Source: Laspinema olomoucense D3b
GTDB taxonomy: Bacteria > Cyanobacteriota > Cyanobacteriia > Cyanobacteriales > Laspinemataceae
Reading direction: 5' to 3'
Length of the DNA stretch: 64,000 nt
NCBI RefSeq assembly: GCF_025370785.1
Contig: NZ_JAMXFA010000007.1
Coordinates: 1 to 64,000, forward strand
The translations under genes and the position numbers were made by a program. Shown here one piece after another: positions 37,918 through 46,343 of the stretch (position 1 is the stretch's first letter; the number at the start of each line of letters is the position of its first letter). The notes under the pieces are model-generated. The model made no database searches. It was not told the origin of the DNA and saw only the letters and a program-made list of their open reading frames with translations.

Positions 37918-39789
37918 TTAAGCTCTTAGTTCTTCTACGATTATCCAATTTCCCGAGGAATTCTGGCGGCCCCAAATATTTAAGCTTTGCTCATCCTCGC
38001 ACTTTTCTAATTGACAGTCTATTTCTGCACGCAAGGTGACGAGACTCCAAGTTTGCCCCGCCATTTCTACCGGGTGAGTCAGAATGAGCGCATACTCTTG
38101 CAATCTTTTCTTCTGAAACAAGCCCATAAATGGTTGGCAATTGTTAATAAATGGATAGTGAATTGAGGATTTGATATCTGTTGAGGATGCAGTGTGAGTT
38201 TTAGAAAATTCTCCCTGGTTTGGCCGATCGCCACTGAGGGGATAGTGTTCTGGATTTTCTAAATAAAATTTTTGACAATCCAACCAGTCGCCATGTTCAG
38301 GAGTCAGATTAAACAGAGGAACCAAAGCTGCTGGGGCGATCGCATCCTGTAATAACGCAATCTGCAATATTCGGACAGGCAAATCCCTGGGTTGACAATT
38401 TTTTTCCACACAAAGGGCCGCTGCCAGTCCTGCCGCTTGTCCAATTCCCATCACCACAGGTTGTAGACGAGTGGCCCCATTGGCAATATGGGATACAGAA
38501 ATATTTTTTTCACAAACTAACAGTCCATCTGTTGCCAACGGCACCAAAGAACCATAAGGAATCGTAAAAGGCGTCCCAGTCCAGCGCCCACCCCAGCGAA
38601 TGGATTTGGGGCCCAGCTTAAAAGAAGGGTCCAGACTTTCTAAATGGGGATAATGATGATCATTGGCATAATTCCCCAAGGCGATCGCATCGCAGACTCC
38701 TGATTCATTTACAGATAAAGGAGCGACGCGCCCCCCAACCGCAGGCAAAATATCCAGTTCTGTAATCGTTTTCACCCCCACCAACCGCCTGCTTTCTCGA
38801 TAATAAGGATGTAAAGCGTAGGCCCCACCGCCCAAACCAGGGGTTTTAAAAAAATTGCCGTCCCCTTCGACTCCTTTTATAGAGACAGGAAAAATATCCT
38901 CAGCCAACCCATAACGAGGTCCCAACTGAGTTTGGATAAACCTTGCAAAACTTTGGGAATGCGATCGCGCCTCTTGGAGAAACTCTAAACGTGATGCGTC
39001 CGTTTCCACCAGTCGCCCCACCCCTTCGCCATAATCATTGCCCTGAATTGGCCAATTAATCATGAAGCGATTTCCAGGCAATCTGCCGTAATTGAGAAAA
39101 GATTCAGGGCCATAGTTGTCCCAAGCCCCTAAAAAGCGACTGCAATCCTCAACAGGAGGTGCAGGAATTTCCGGGGCAGTCGCCCCTTCCCCATAATCCT
39201 GCATCACCACCACCCAAGTAGGCGCTTGTACTGGATATCGTTCTGTTAAAAGATTGGAGGCAACAGGGGCGCTGGGTTCATTCCACTCCCCTTGAAATTC
39301 CCAACCCCAACGATAGGGAATTTCTGCCAATGCCAGTAAATCGCCCAGTTCTGTGCCATCTAGAGTAATTTTCGCTTTGATAATCACATCTTGAAAACGA
39401 ACCCCTGCGATCGCATTTCCATCGCGCAACACTTCTACGGGAACTTGCCCAGAAATCCAGTGCAGATTCGGCAGTTCTTTCACCCAGTTCGCAAAAATTT
39501 GGGCCGCAGTGCGTGGATCAAAGGTAAAAAAACTCACCCATCCGTGATCTAATCCGCCCTCTTGCTGACATTGCAGAGATTGCAGGAGTGAACCCCATAG
39601 ACCTGTTTGAAACGCGGCCAACTCATTCCCATCAGGGGCCGAAACCCCTGCCGCTGTCAGCATTCCTCCCAACCAAGGAAATTCGCTGACTAAAACCGTT
39701 TGAGCACCGCAACGCGCCGCTTGAATTGCCGCAGCGGTTCCTCCCGTACTGCCACCCACCACCAACACATCAGATTGGAGTTCATTCAT
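37918..39789 (-). CDS. FAD-dependent oxidoreductase
   Basis: Large flavoprotein of about 623 aa of the FAD-dependent oxidoreductase (FAD_oxidored-like) family. The N-terminus has the dinucleotide motif DVLVVGGSTGGTAAAIQAARCGAQTVLVSE, then PWLGGMLTAAGVSAPDGNE, and later DGTELGDLLALAEIPYRWGWEF; near the C-terminus GATRLQPVVMGIGQAAGLAAAL is the typical second FAD contact. Substrate unknown. The ATG giving MNELQSD is preferred over a TTG five codons upstream. It lies upstream of hetR but far enough away to be separate. Confidence 0.87.
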   Translation of the reverse strand: MNELQSDVLVVGGSTGGTAAAIQAARCGAQTVLVSEFPWLGGMLTAAGVSAPDGNELAAFQTGLWGSLLQSLQCQQEGGLDHGWVSFFTFDPRTAAQIFANWVKELPNLHWISGQVPVEVLRDGNAIAGVRFQDVIIKAKITLDGTELGDLLALAEIPYRWGWEFQGEWNEPSAPVASNLLTERYPVQAPTWVVVMQDYGEGATAPEIPAPPVEDCSRFLGAWDNYGPESFLNYGRLPGNRFMINWPIQGNDYGEGVGRLVETDASRLEFLQEARSHSQSFARFIQTQLGPRYGLAEDIFPVSIKGVEGDGNFFKTPGLGGGAYALHPYYRESRRLVGVKTITELDILPAVGGRVAPLSVNESGVCDAIALGNYANDHHYPHLESLDPSFKLGPKSIRWGGRWTGTPFTIPYGSLVPLATDGLLVCEKNISVSHIANGATRLQPVVMGIGQAAGLAAALCVEKNCQPRDLPVRILQIALLQDAIAPAALVPLFNLTPEHGDWLDCQKFYLENPEHYPLSGDRPNQGEFSKTHTASSTDIKSSIHYPFINNCQPFMGLFQKKRLQEYALILTHPVEMAGQTWSLVTLRAEIDCQLEKCEDEQSLNIWGRQNSSGNWIIVEELRA

Positions 39790-39995
39790 ATAGATAGAAA
39801 GCAAAAGTAAACATAGAGAGTCTTAGGGGCGATCGCGTCCCAGTTATAGCATTCGGGTAGGGATGCGATCGCCCAGACAAGTCCCAACTTTTCTGTAGGG
39901 GAGCGTCAAGTCGATCGCACCTGCGGGAACCTTAGCCCTCGTGTTAGGCTAAATTCATCCAAACTGCCCACCCAACAACCTTTCCGGAGGTAAAA

Positions 39996-40226
39996 ATGTC
40001 CAGTTCAAGCACCCAAAGTTTAATTGAATCGGCGATCGCCCAACTGCAACAGCTACCCCCTCAACAGCAGCAACAAGTCTTAGACTACATTGAATTTCTG
40101 GCTCAAAAATACATTGAACCCCAACCCCCTCAACCTCGCATCCCTGGCTTGCATCGCGGGATGGGGTGGATTAGCGATGATTTCAACGACCCCATTCCCC
40201 CTGAATATTGGAGTGAGCACTCATGA
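39996..40226 (+). CDS. DUF2281-family antitoxin
   Basis: Antitoxin-like protein of 76 aa with SAIAQLQQLPPQQQQQVLDYIEFLAQKY and a C-terminal toxin-binding tail ending FNDPIPPEYWSEHS, typical of cyanobacterial DUF2281 partners of PIN toxins. A ribosome site (CCGGAGG) precedes the ATG. It overlaps the toxin gene by ATGA, the usual coupling. A near-identical second copy follows the toxin gene. Confidence 0.88.
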   Translation: MSSSSTQSLIESAIAQLQQLPPQQQQQVLDYIEFLAQKYIEPQPPQPRIPGLHRGMGWISDDFNDPIPPEYWSEHS

Positions 40227-40609
40227 ACTTGCTGCTAGATACCCATACCTTTATGTGGTGGTCTTTAACACCTGAAAGGCTTTCCGAACGGGTTAGCAGC
40301 TTATTGGCCGACCCCAGCAATGACTTGATTCTCAGTGTTGCCAGCGTTTGGGAAATGCAAATCAAATTGCAACTGGGAAAATTAAATCTAGAGTTGCCCT
40401 TGCGGGAGTTAATCGAAACCCAACAACAAACAAATAACCTGCAACTTCTCCCCATCGAAGTCACCCACGTTTGGGCGCTGGAGAATTTACCGATTCCCCA
40501 CAAAGACCCTTTTGATAGGATTTTAATCGCTCAAGCCACGGTAGAACAGCAAACACTTCTAAGTATTGATGCTATCTTCGATGCTTATCCCGTGAATCGA
40601 GTCTGGTAG
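40223..40609 (+). CDS. PIN-domain toxin (VapC-like)
   Basis: Predicted metal-dependent ribonuclease toxin of 128 aa. PIN acidic residues are visible in LLLDTHTFMWW (first Asp), SVASVWEMQIKLQLGKL (Glu) and HKDPFDRILIAQATVEQQTLLSID (Asp pair). It is the second gene of the pair with the DUF2281 antitoxin, whose stop it overlaps. The last 21 bases around its stop are repeated after the second antitoxin gene, a scar of duplication. Confidence 0.9.
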   Translation: MNLLLDTHTFMWWSLTPERLSERVSSLLADPSNDLILSVASVWEMQIKLQLGKLNLELPLRELIETQQQTNNLQLLPIEVTHVWALENLPIPHKDPFDRILIAQATVEQQTLLSIDAIFDAYPVNRVW

Positions 40610-40648
40610 GGCCTTGTTATGTCCCTCACAACCTTGACGGAGGTCAAA

Positions 40649-40885
40649 ATGTCCACTTCAACCACCGAGAGTTTAATTGAATCGGCGATCGCCCAACTTG
40701 AACAGCTACCCCCTCAACAGCAGCAACAAGTCCTAGACTACATTGAATTTCTGGCTCAAAAATACATCCAACCTCAAACCCCTCAACCTCGCGTCTCTGG
40801 GTTACATCGCGGTAAAGTTTGGATGAGTGAAGATTTCAACGACCCCATTCCCTCTGACTACTGGAGTGATACCAAATCCAGGTAA
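40649..40885 (+). CDS. second DUF2281 antitoxin without a toxin
   Basis: A 78-aa copy of the antitoxin encoded 650 bp earlier. The shared core IESAIAQL-QLPPQQQQQVLD and the DNA are almost unchanged, the main differences being in the tail (MSEDFNDPIPSDYWSD). The ATG after ACGGAGGTCAAA is preferred over one ten codons upstream. No toxin gene follows; only the last 21 bases of the vapC end are found about 85 bases downstream. It may act as an extra antitoxin for the intact pair. Confidence 0.85.
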   Translation: MSTSTTESLIESAIAQLEQLPPQQQQQVLDYIEFLAQKYIQPQTPQPRVSGLHRGKVWMSEDFNDPIPSDYWSDTKSR

Positions 40886-40892
40886 AAGTTTT

Positions 40893-40960
40893 TATAGAGT
40901 AGCCTGCGTAGGCAGGCTTTGTCCGTATAGCCCCAGGCTTGACGCTGCGGGTTTTTATTG
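40893..40960. repeat. REP-like palindromic element
   Basis: AGCCTGC-GTAG-GCAGGCT (40901-40918) is a perfect 7-bp hairpin followed by TTTGTCCGTATAG and an imperfect second hairpin CCCCAG...CTGCGGG. This arrangement recalls interspersed palindromes of filamentous cyanobacteria. It can also terminate the antitoxin transcript. Confidence 0.55.
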
Positions 40961-40968
40961 CAAGTAGG

Positions 40969-40989
40969 CGTGAATCGAGTCTGGTAGGG
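40969..40989 (+). repeat. 21-bp direct repeat of the vapC 3' end
   Basis: Identical to 40591-40611, which carries the last codons and stop of the toxin gene. It marks where a second toxin copy has been deleted. Confidence 0.85.
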
Positions 40990-41019
40990 TAAGTTAGAGT
41001 TTTTTAACAATCACCAACG

Positions 41020-42066
41020 ATGAAAGCACAGGTTTTTAGAGGAGTCAACCAACTCAGTTATGAAGACATCCCCCTGCCAGAACTCTCTTCTGATGAGGTT
41101 TTGGTACAAGTCCGGGTTGTGGGGCTATGTCAATCAGATATTAAAAAAATTCGGTATCCACTCTATGAACCCCCGCGAATTTTTGGACATGAAACGGCGG
41201 GGGTCATTTCTGCAGTGGGAGAGGCGGTAACAGGATGGCAAGTGGGACAGCGAGTGGTGGTGATGCACCATATCCCCTGTATGCACTGCACTTATTGCTT
41301 GAATGAAAACTTTTCTATGTGTGAGGTTTATAAAAATATCACCACCACTGCGGGATTTGCTCCTAGTGGCGGTGGATTTGCCGAATATGTGAAAGTCCCT
41401 GGACATATTGTCCGGAATGGGGGGCTGATTCCCATCCCAGATTCCGTCACATTTGAGCAAGCGAGTTTTGTGGAACCAACAAACTGCTGCTTAAAAGCGG
41501 TGAAAAAGGCCCGAGTGGAACCAGGACAGACCGTGTTAATTACGGGGGCGGGTCCCATCGGACTGATGTTTGTGATGCTGGTGAAATATTTTGGTGCGAG
41601 GGCGATCGCCACAGATTTGCTCCCCTCTCGCCTAGAGAAAGCCTCGGAATTAGGGGCAGAAGCTGCTTTTGATGCTCGTAACCCAGACTTAGCCAGTCAG
41701 GTGAAAGAACGAACGGGGGGAATGGGAGTGGATACGAGTATCTTGGCAGTTCCGAGCGAAAAAGCCTTTTTCCAAGCCCTCGACTGTACCCGCAAAGGGG
41801 GGAAAATTCTATTTTTTGCCGAATTTCCCGATGAGGTGGAAATTCCCCTTAATCCCAATATTTTATATCGCCGCGAAATTGACTTGATGGGAAGCTACAG
41901 TTCCAGCTATCGAGTTCAAGGGTTAGCGACAGATATTGTCTTTAATAAGAGGATTGATGTGGATAAATTGGTGAGTGATAAATATCCACTTAAGGAATTA
42001 GCAGCCGCTGTAGAAAGAGCAGTTCAGCCGACCCTTGACACTTATAAGATTTTGCTGTATCCGTAA
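41020..42066 (+). CDS. zinc-dependent medium-chain dehydrogenase
   Basis: NAD(P)-dependent alcohol or polyol dehydrogenase of 348 aa. Catalytic zinc ligands are in VGLCQSD and FGHETAG, the structural zinc site is C-x2-C-x2-C-x7-C (CMHCTYCLNENFSMC), and the nucleotide motif is VLITGAGPIGLMF. Best resemblance is to the sorbitol/threonine dehydrogenase group (late GSYSSSYR). The natural substrate cannot be decided. It is monocistronic, 135 bp after the antitoxin relic region. Confidence 0.9.
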   Translation: MKAQVFRGVNQLSYEDIPLPELSSDEVLVQVRVVGLCQSDIKKIRYPLYEPPRIFGHETAGVISAVGEAVTGWQVGQRVVVMHHIPCMHCTYCLNENFSMCEVYKNITTTAGFAPSGGGFAEYVKVPGHIVRNGGLIPIPDSVTFEQASFVEPTNCCLKAVKKARVEPGQTVLITGAGPIGLMFVMLVKYFGARAIATDLLPSRLEKASELGAEAAFDARNPDLASQVKERTGGMGVDTSILAVPSEKAFFQALDCTRKGGKILFFAEFPDEVEIPLNPNILYRREIDLMGSYSSSYRVQGLATDIVFNKRIDVDKLVSDKYPLKELAAAVERAVQPTLDTYKILLYP

Positions 42067-42176
42067 CGGCTATCCCAGCAAATCGCTCTTACATTGAGAG
42101 GGCGATATTTTTCTGGGGGTAGGGGTAAGCCACTTATCATAGAAATTAAAACTGTAGTCGCGATCGGTGAGGTATC

Positions 42177-42980
42177 ATGTCTGCTCCTCAATTTGCATTG
42201 ACAGAACCGACGGAAATTCCCCTTCCACCTACCCAAGATGAACTGCCCTGTGATGACGGTGTTCCAATGGAAACCCTGCGGCATAAACTGCAAATGGATT
42301 TATTAGTTGACCCCCTGTGGACTTGGTTGAAAGACCGGGATGCCTTTGTGGGGGGCAATATGTTTGTTTACTATAGTCTCGCCCAAGTGCGCGATCGCGA
42401 TTTCAAAGGTCCCGATGTGTTCGCCGTCCTAGACGTCCCTCGCGGCGAGCGTAAAAGCTGGGTCCTTTGGGAAGAAGGAAAAGGGCCCGATGTGGTCATT
42501 GAACTCTTGTCCAGCAGTACCGCCAAACAGGACAAAACCGAGAAAAAGCAGATTTACCAAAATCATATGCGGGTCACTGAGTATTTTTGGTACGACCCCT
42601 ACAATCCCGAAGATTGGGCAGGGTTTGTCTTAACAAAAGGAGTCTATGAACCCTTGGCAGCAGACGAACAAGGACGGTTACTCAGCCAAAAACTCGGATT
42701 GGCCCTTGTCCGGTGGTCTGGACAGTACCGGGATGTAGAGACTGTTTGGCTACGCTGGGCCACTTTAGACGGAGAATTACTGCCTTCTAAAGATGAACTG
42801 GCTGAAACCGAACACCAACGGGCTGAAACCGAGCGCCAACGGGCCGAAACCGAGCGCCAACGGGCGGAAACTGAGCGTGAACGGGCTGAAACCGAGCGTG
42901 AACGGGCTGAACGAGCCGAACAACGAGCGCAGGAGTTAGCAGAACAGTTACGGGCGATGGGGATAGAACCGAATCCATAA
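42177..42980 (+). CDS. Uma2-family nuclease-like protein with repeat tail
   Basis: Protein of 267 aa. The first ~200 residues are a Uma2 domain (PD-(D/E)XK nuclease fold), with GPDVFAVLDVPRGERKSW, VVIELLSSSTAKQDKTEKKQIY and YFWYDPYNPEDWAGF; the acidic residues and lysine of the fold are in place. The tail is a charged coiled coil made of repeated AETERQR/AETERER heptads ending in LAEQLRAMGIEPNP. Uma2 proteins are very numerous in cyanobacteria and their function is unproven. A terminator follows. Confidence 0.88.
   Translation: MSAPQFALTEPTEIPLPPTQDELPCDDGVPMETLRHKLQMDLLVDPLWTWLKDRDAFVGGNMFVYYSLAQVRDRDFKGPDVFAVLDVPRGERKSWVLWEEGKGPDVVIELLSSSTAKQDKTEKKQIYQNHMRVTEYFWYDPYNPEDWAGFVLTKGVYEPLAADEQGRLLSQKLGLALVRWSGQYRDVETVWLRWATLDGELLPSKDELAETEHQRAETERQRAETERQRAETERERAETERERAERAEQRAQELAEQLRAMGIEPNP
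42801..42905 (+). repeat. five 21-bp tandem repeats in the Uma2 gene
   Basis: Five consecutive 21-base units starting GCTGAAACC, GCCGAAACC or GCGGAAACT encode the seven-residue AETERQR/AETERER repeat. The unit is in frame, so copy-number change alters coiled-coil length without breaking the gene. Confidence 0.9.
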
Positions 42981-42991
42981 CCCCATCATCC

Positions 42992-43018
42992 AAAGAAGCC
43001 CGCTTAGGCGGGCTTTGG
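42992..43018 (+). terminator. hairpin after the Uma2 gene
   Basis: AAGCCCGC (42996-43003) pairs with GCGGGCTT (43008-43015) across loop TTAG, with flanking bases that extend the stem and a short T-run. Confidence 0.75.
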
Positions 43019-43041
43019 CATTCAAAGGTTCTGGGATTCTT

Positions 43042-43211
43042 TTGTTGCGGATTACTCCGACAATTGCTGAGATTTGCGGAGAATTACCAGAGCATCACCA
43101 CGCTCCACAAGTTCGACTGATGATTGCCACAGCGATCGCATATCATGCTAGTTGATGTCCTCAGACAGCAAGTTCAAGCAATATGCAGAACTCCAGGGTA
43201 AGTTGTTTTGA
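43042..43211 (+). pseudogene. truncated, frameshifted PIN/VapC fragment
   Basis: The first frame reads LLRITPTIAEICGELPEHHH, then PQVRLMIATAIAYHAS and a stop. Shifting frame at the stop continues as LMSSDSKFKQYAELQGKLF and a stop. Joined, these give the C-terminal half of a PIN toxin (MIATAIAYHAS-LMSSDSKF is the usual end). The N-terminal half is missing and a terminator lies just upstream, so it is a dead relic. Confidence 0.75.
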
Positions 43212-43431
43212 CGGGACATTTGTTTGGGCGTCGATTCTTAATCTTTTTTATGATAGGCTTTGGGAAATCCCCCTGAGTGCAAAAAAAAATCTGAGCGATC
43301 TCCTTTGTTCACTCCAGGCGATCGCCTGCGAAGCCCTCTGTGTCACGCACCACCTGGAAATTCACAAGCTGGCATCATCGACAAAAGTTCTGTAATTTAT
43401 ATCATCCAATTTCAGACCCACCACTGATGAT

Positions 43432-44050
43432 ATGACTGAAATTAAAATTCTCGTTTTAGACCTCAAACCCTAGTACGAGCAAATCAAGGTTGAAGTTCAA
43501 GGGGCGATTAACGGCGTTTGAGAATCAGGTCAGTTTATTGTATGGCCTGATGTGAAGCTGTTTGAGCAGGAAGTGGCTGAGTATTGGGGGGTGAAGCACC
43601 TGATAAGTGTAAATTAGAATCCAGATGCCCTCGTGATTGGCTTGGGGGCGTTAGGAATTGGGGAAGGGGATGAGGTGATTACCACGCCATGCCTCTTTTT
43701 TGGCGACAGCGGAATCTATTAGCAAAGGGGGAGCAAAGCCAGTTTTTCCGGAGATTGACCCCAGAATGGGCACTCTTCATGCCCAGGAGATTAAAGCGAA
43801 AATTACCCCTTGGATGAAAGCCCTGATGCCTGTCCATCTGTAGGGGCAAGCCGCCGCGATCGGGCAGATTATGGAGATGGCTCCAGAGTAGTGTTTAAGA
43901 GTGCTTGTAGATTCTGCTTTAATGCCAGATATTGGGGAACTTGTTCGTCTGGCCAAGGTCATTGCCAGGAATCCACTCTGGAATCCCTGCGAGGGGAATT
44001 TATAGAAACCCTTGGCGATGTGGGCGCTTAGTCCTTTTTAGGGTTGCCCC
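43432..44050 (+). pseudogene. decayed DegT/DnrJ/EryC1 aminotransferase
   Basis: From ATG the frame reads TEIKILVLDLKP, stop, YEQIKVEVQGAING, then a stop and ESGQFIVWPDVKLFEQEVAEYWGVKH, a third stop, and [22 protein letters not shown], all characteristic of PLP-dependent sugar aminotransferases. In-frame stops are at 43471 (TAG), 43519 (TGA) and 43615 (TAG). After 43690 it continues with frame changes through IKAKITPWMKALMPVHL to ETLGDVGA, corresponding to GTLGDVG before the PLP lysine, where recognisable similarity ends. It is a different subfamily from the intact DegT gene at 48469. The end is approximate. Confidence 0.85.
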
Positions 44051-44233
44051 CTTCAATCATCCGAGATATTGTCCATAAACCTGAAAAAAGGCGAAAATGT
44101 CATAAGTCCTTGCTTAACGTGAAAAAATTAGGGCAAATTTTAAATATTAACCATTCATCCAGTCCAGAACAAGGTAAAAATGTAATATGTACCCATGCCC
44201 AAGTTTTGAGAACATATCCAGAGGAGTCTAGGC

Positions 44234-45064
44234 GTGCAAGCCAGTGATAGAAAAATTATTATTCGTCCAGGCAATCAGTCTTTAGTGCAAGCAGTAAGGG
44301 AGTTTTGGGATTACCGCGATTTACTGTATATCCTGGCTGCTAGGGAAGTTAGTGTTAGGTACAAGCAGACGGCGATCGGCATTGCTTGGGTAGTCTTGCA
44401 GCCATTGATGACTACACTCATATTTACTTTGATTTTTGGTCGCTTTGCGAAAATTCCCTCTGATGGTATCCCTTATGCTGTCTTTGCTTACTCAGCATTG
44501 GTGTTATGGGGGCTATTCTCTCAAGGACTGACTAGAGCAGGAGAGAGCATCATTGCGGATGAAAGGTTAATTACCAAAGTTTACTTTCCTCGTCTGGTAA
44601 TTCCCTTCGCAGCGGTGGGTTCCGCGTGGATTGACTTTGCCGTATCCCTGTTTATCCTTTTGCCCCTGACATATCTATATGGACTTAGACCCACTGCCAG
44701 TCTTGTGCTAATTCCTGTTGTGATGGTTGTGGTGATGATATTGGCTACGGGTATGGGAACATTATTGGCTAGTCTGAATGTCAGGTATAGAGATTTTCGC
44801 TATCTCACCCCATTTCTCATCCAGATTTGGCTATATGCTTCACCCATTGTCTATCCAGTCAGCATTGTTCCCGATTCTGTCCGAATGTGGTACTATCTTA
44901 ATCCAATGGCAGGGTTGATTGAAACCTTTCGCTTTGCGGTGACTGGACAAGGAAGTTTTAGTGGGATAGGATTTGGGATTAGTGCCTTTACCTCTGCTGT
45001 TATGTTTGCTATTGGTTTAACAGTGTTCAGGCAGGTCGAGCGAAGTTTTGCAGATTTTATTTAG
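44234..45064 (+). CDS. polysaccharide ABC transporter permease (Wzm-like)
   Basis: ABC-2 type permease of 276 aa with six membrane segments, forming the channel of a glycan exporter with the following Wzt-like ATPase. Typical features are RDLLYILAAREVSVRYKQTAIGIAWVVLQPLMTT at the N-terminus, LNVRYRDFRYLTPFLIQIWLYASPIVYP, and YYLNPMAGLIETFR near the end. A GTG with GAGGAG 7 bases upstream is used as the start. It is two bases from the ATPase gene. Its DNA is similar in composition to the flanking genome, unlike the cassette beyond wzt. Confidence 0.9.
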   Translation: MQASDRKIIIRPGNQSLVQAVREFWDYRDLLYILAAREVSVRYKQTAIGIAWVVLQPLMTTLIFTLIFGRFAKIPSDGIPYAVFAYSALVLWGLFSQGLTRAGESIIADERLITKVYFPRLVIPFAAVGSAWIDFAVSLFILLPLTYLYGLRPTASLVLIPVVMVVVMILATGMGTLLASLNVRYRDFRYLTPFLIQIWLYASPIVYPVSIVPDSVRMWYYLNPMAGLIETFRFAVTGQGSFSGIGFGISAFTSAVMFAIGLTVFRQVERSFADFI

Positions 45065-45066
45065 GG

Positions 45067-46329
45067 ATGAGCATGAAGCCAATTATCTCTGTTAGAGACT
45101 TGGGAAAAATGTATCGCATTCGTTCCGAGGAAAAGAAGCAATATCTAACCCTTCGGGATGAGTTAGCTGAGGGGTTTCGGAAACTTTGGAATGGTAAAGT
45201 GGGTCAATCCACAACGGAAGAATTTTGGGCCTTAAAAGATATTAATTTTGATATTTATCCTGGTGAAATAGTTGGTATTATTGGGGGAAATGGTGCGGGA
45301 AAAAGTACACTATTAAAAATTTTATCGCGGATTACGCCACCCACTAAAGGAGAAGCCATTTTGGGAGGACGAGTGGGTTCGCTTTTGGAGGTGGGAACTG
45401 GGTTTCATCCAGAATTGACAGGCAGGGAAAATATTTATCTTAGTGGCGCCATTCTGGGGATGAGCAGGGCGGAAATTAGAAAAAATTTTGATGAAATTGT
45501 TGCATTTGCCGAAGTAGAAAAGTTTATTGATACGCCCGTCAAGCGCTATTCTTCAGGGATGTATGTAAGATTAGCATTTGGAGTAGCGGCTCATTTGGAA
45601 CCAGAAATTTTGATTGTTGATGAGGTTTTAGCAGTGGGGGATGCTGCCTTTCAGAGAAAATGTTTAGGAAAGATGGAGGATGTAGCTACTACTAAAGGTA
45701 GGACCGTATTATTTGTAAGCCATAATATGGGTGCGGTTGCTAGTCTTTGTAAAAAAGTTATTTGGCTAGATGCTGGAAAAATAAAATCGATAGGTTATCC
45801 TGCTAATCAAATAGCTAAATATACCGCAGCTATATCATCCTTTTCTGTAAAAGACTTAATGACTCAATCTAATCAACACTCACTGGCCATTATACAAGAT
45901 ATTCGGATTACTAATATTCATAGACAAGAGTGTGAATCTTTTGATTTATTTGAGCCTTTAAGCATAGAAATGGATATTTTACAAAGAGAACTTCTAACTC
46001 CACTTCGTATTGTTATTAGAATACGGTCAGAATCAGATAATTCTGTTGTACTTGCAACTACAGATTGGGATAAGGGGAAGCCAATTAACTGCTTAAAAGC
46101 TTGTAAATATACGGTTGAATGTCTTATACCAGGTAATTTACTAAACAGTGGTGTATATTTACTATCTGTTGGTATTGATGAACCTCGTGGTTCTATTCAT
46201 TTTAGACTCGATAATGTTAAACAAATTGTGATTGTGAATAATTCACCTCTGGGAGAAGGAATATATGGTGATAGGGATGGAATAATATCCCCTTATAGAG
46301 AATGGAAATTACTTAATATCGCCCCATAG
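45067..46329 (+). CDS. polysaccharide ABC transporter ATPase with Wzt C-domain
   Basis: Energises export of a lipid-linked glycan with the Wzm-like permease. The ATPase domain (about residues 1-245) has Walker A GGNGAGKST at 73-81, signature YSSGMYVRLAFG, Walker B EILIVDEVLAVGD and FVSHNMGAV. The C-terminal ~160 residues form a Wzt_C-like beta domain, which in known systems recognises the non-reducing end of its glycan. By hand count, 45361-45480 is about 51% GC but 45841-45960 about 30%, with the change near the domain boundary, so the gene may be a recombinant of a resident ATPase and an imported specificity domain. Confidence 0.9.
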   Translation: MSMKPIISVRDLGKMYRIRSEEKKQYLTLRDELAEGFRKLWNGKVGQSTTEEFWALKDINFDIYPGEIVGIIGGNGAGKSTLLKILSRITPPTKGEAILGGRVGSLLEVGTGFHPELTGRENIYLSGAILGMSRAEIRKNFDEIVAFAEVEKFIDTPVKRYSSGMYVRLAFGVAAHLEPEILIVDEVLAVGDAAFQRKCLGKMEDVATTKGRTVLFVSHNMGAVASLCKKVIWLDAGKIKSIGYPANQIAKYTAAISSFSVKDLMTQSNQHSLAIIQDIRITNIHRQECESFDLFEPLSIEMDILQRELLTPLRIVIRIRSESDNSVVLATTDWDKGKPINCLKACKYTVECLIPGNLLNSGVYLLSVGIDEPRGSIHFRLDNVKQIVIVNNSPLGEGIYGDRDGIISPYREWKLLNIAP

Positions 46330-46343
46330 ACCAATTAAACCTT

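Noticed and set aside
43183-43395. 70-residue open frame after the VapC relic
   Set aside because: It starts inside the relic in a different frame, has no ribosome site and no family features.
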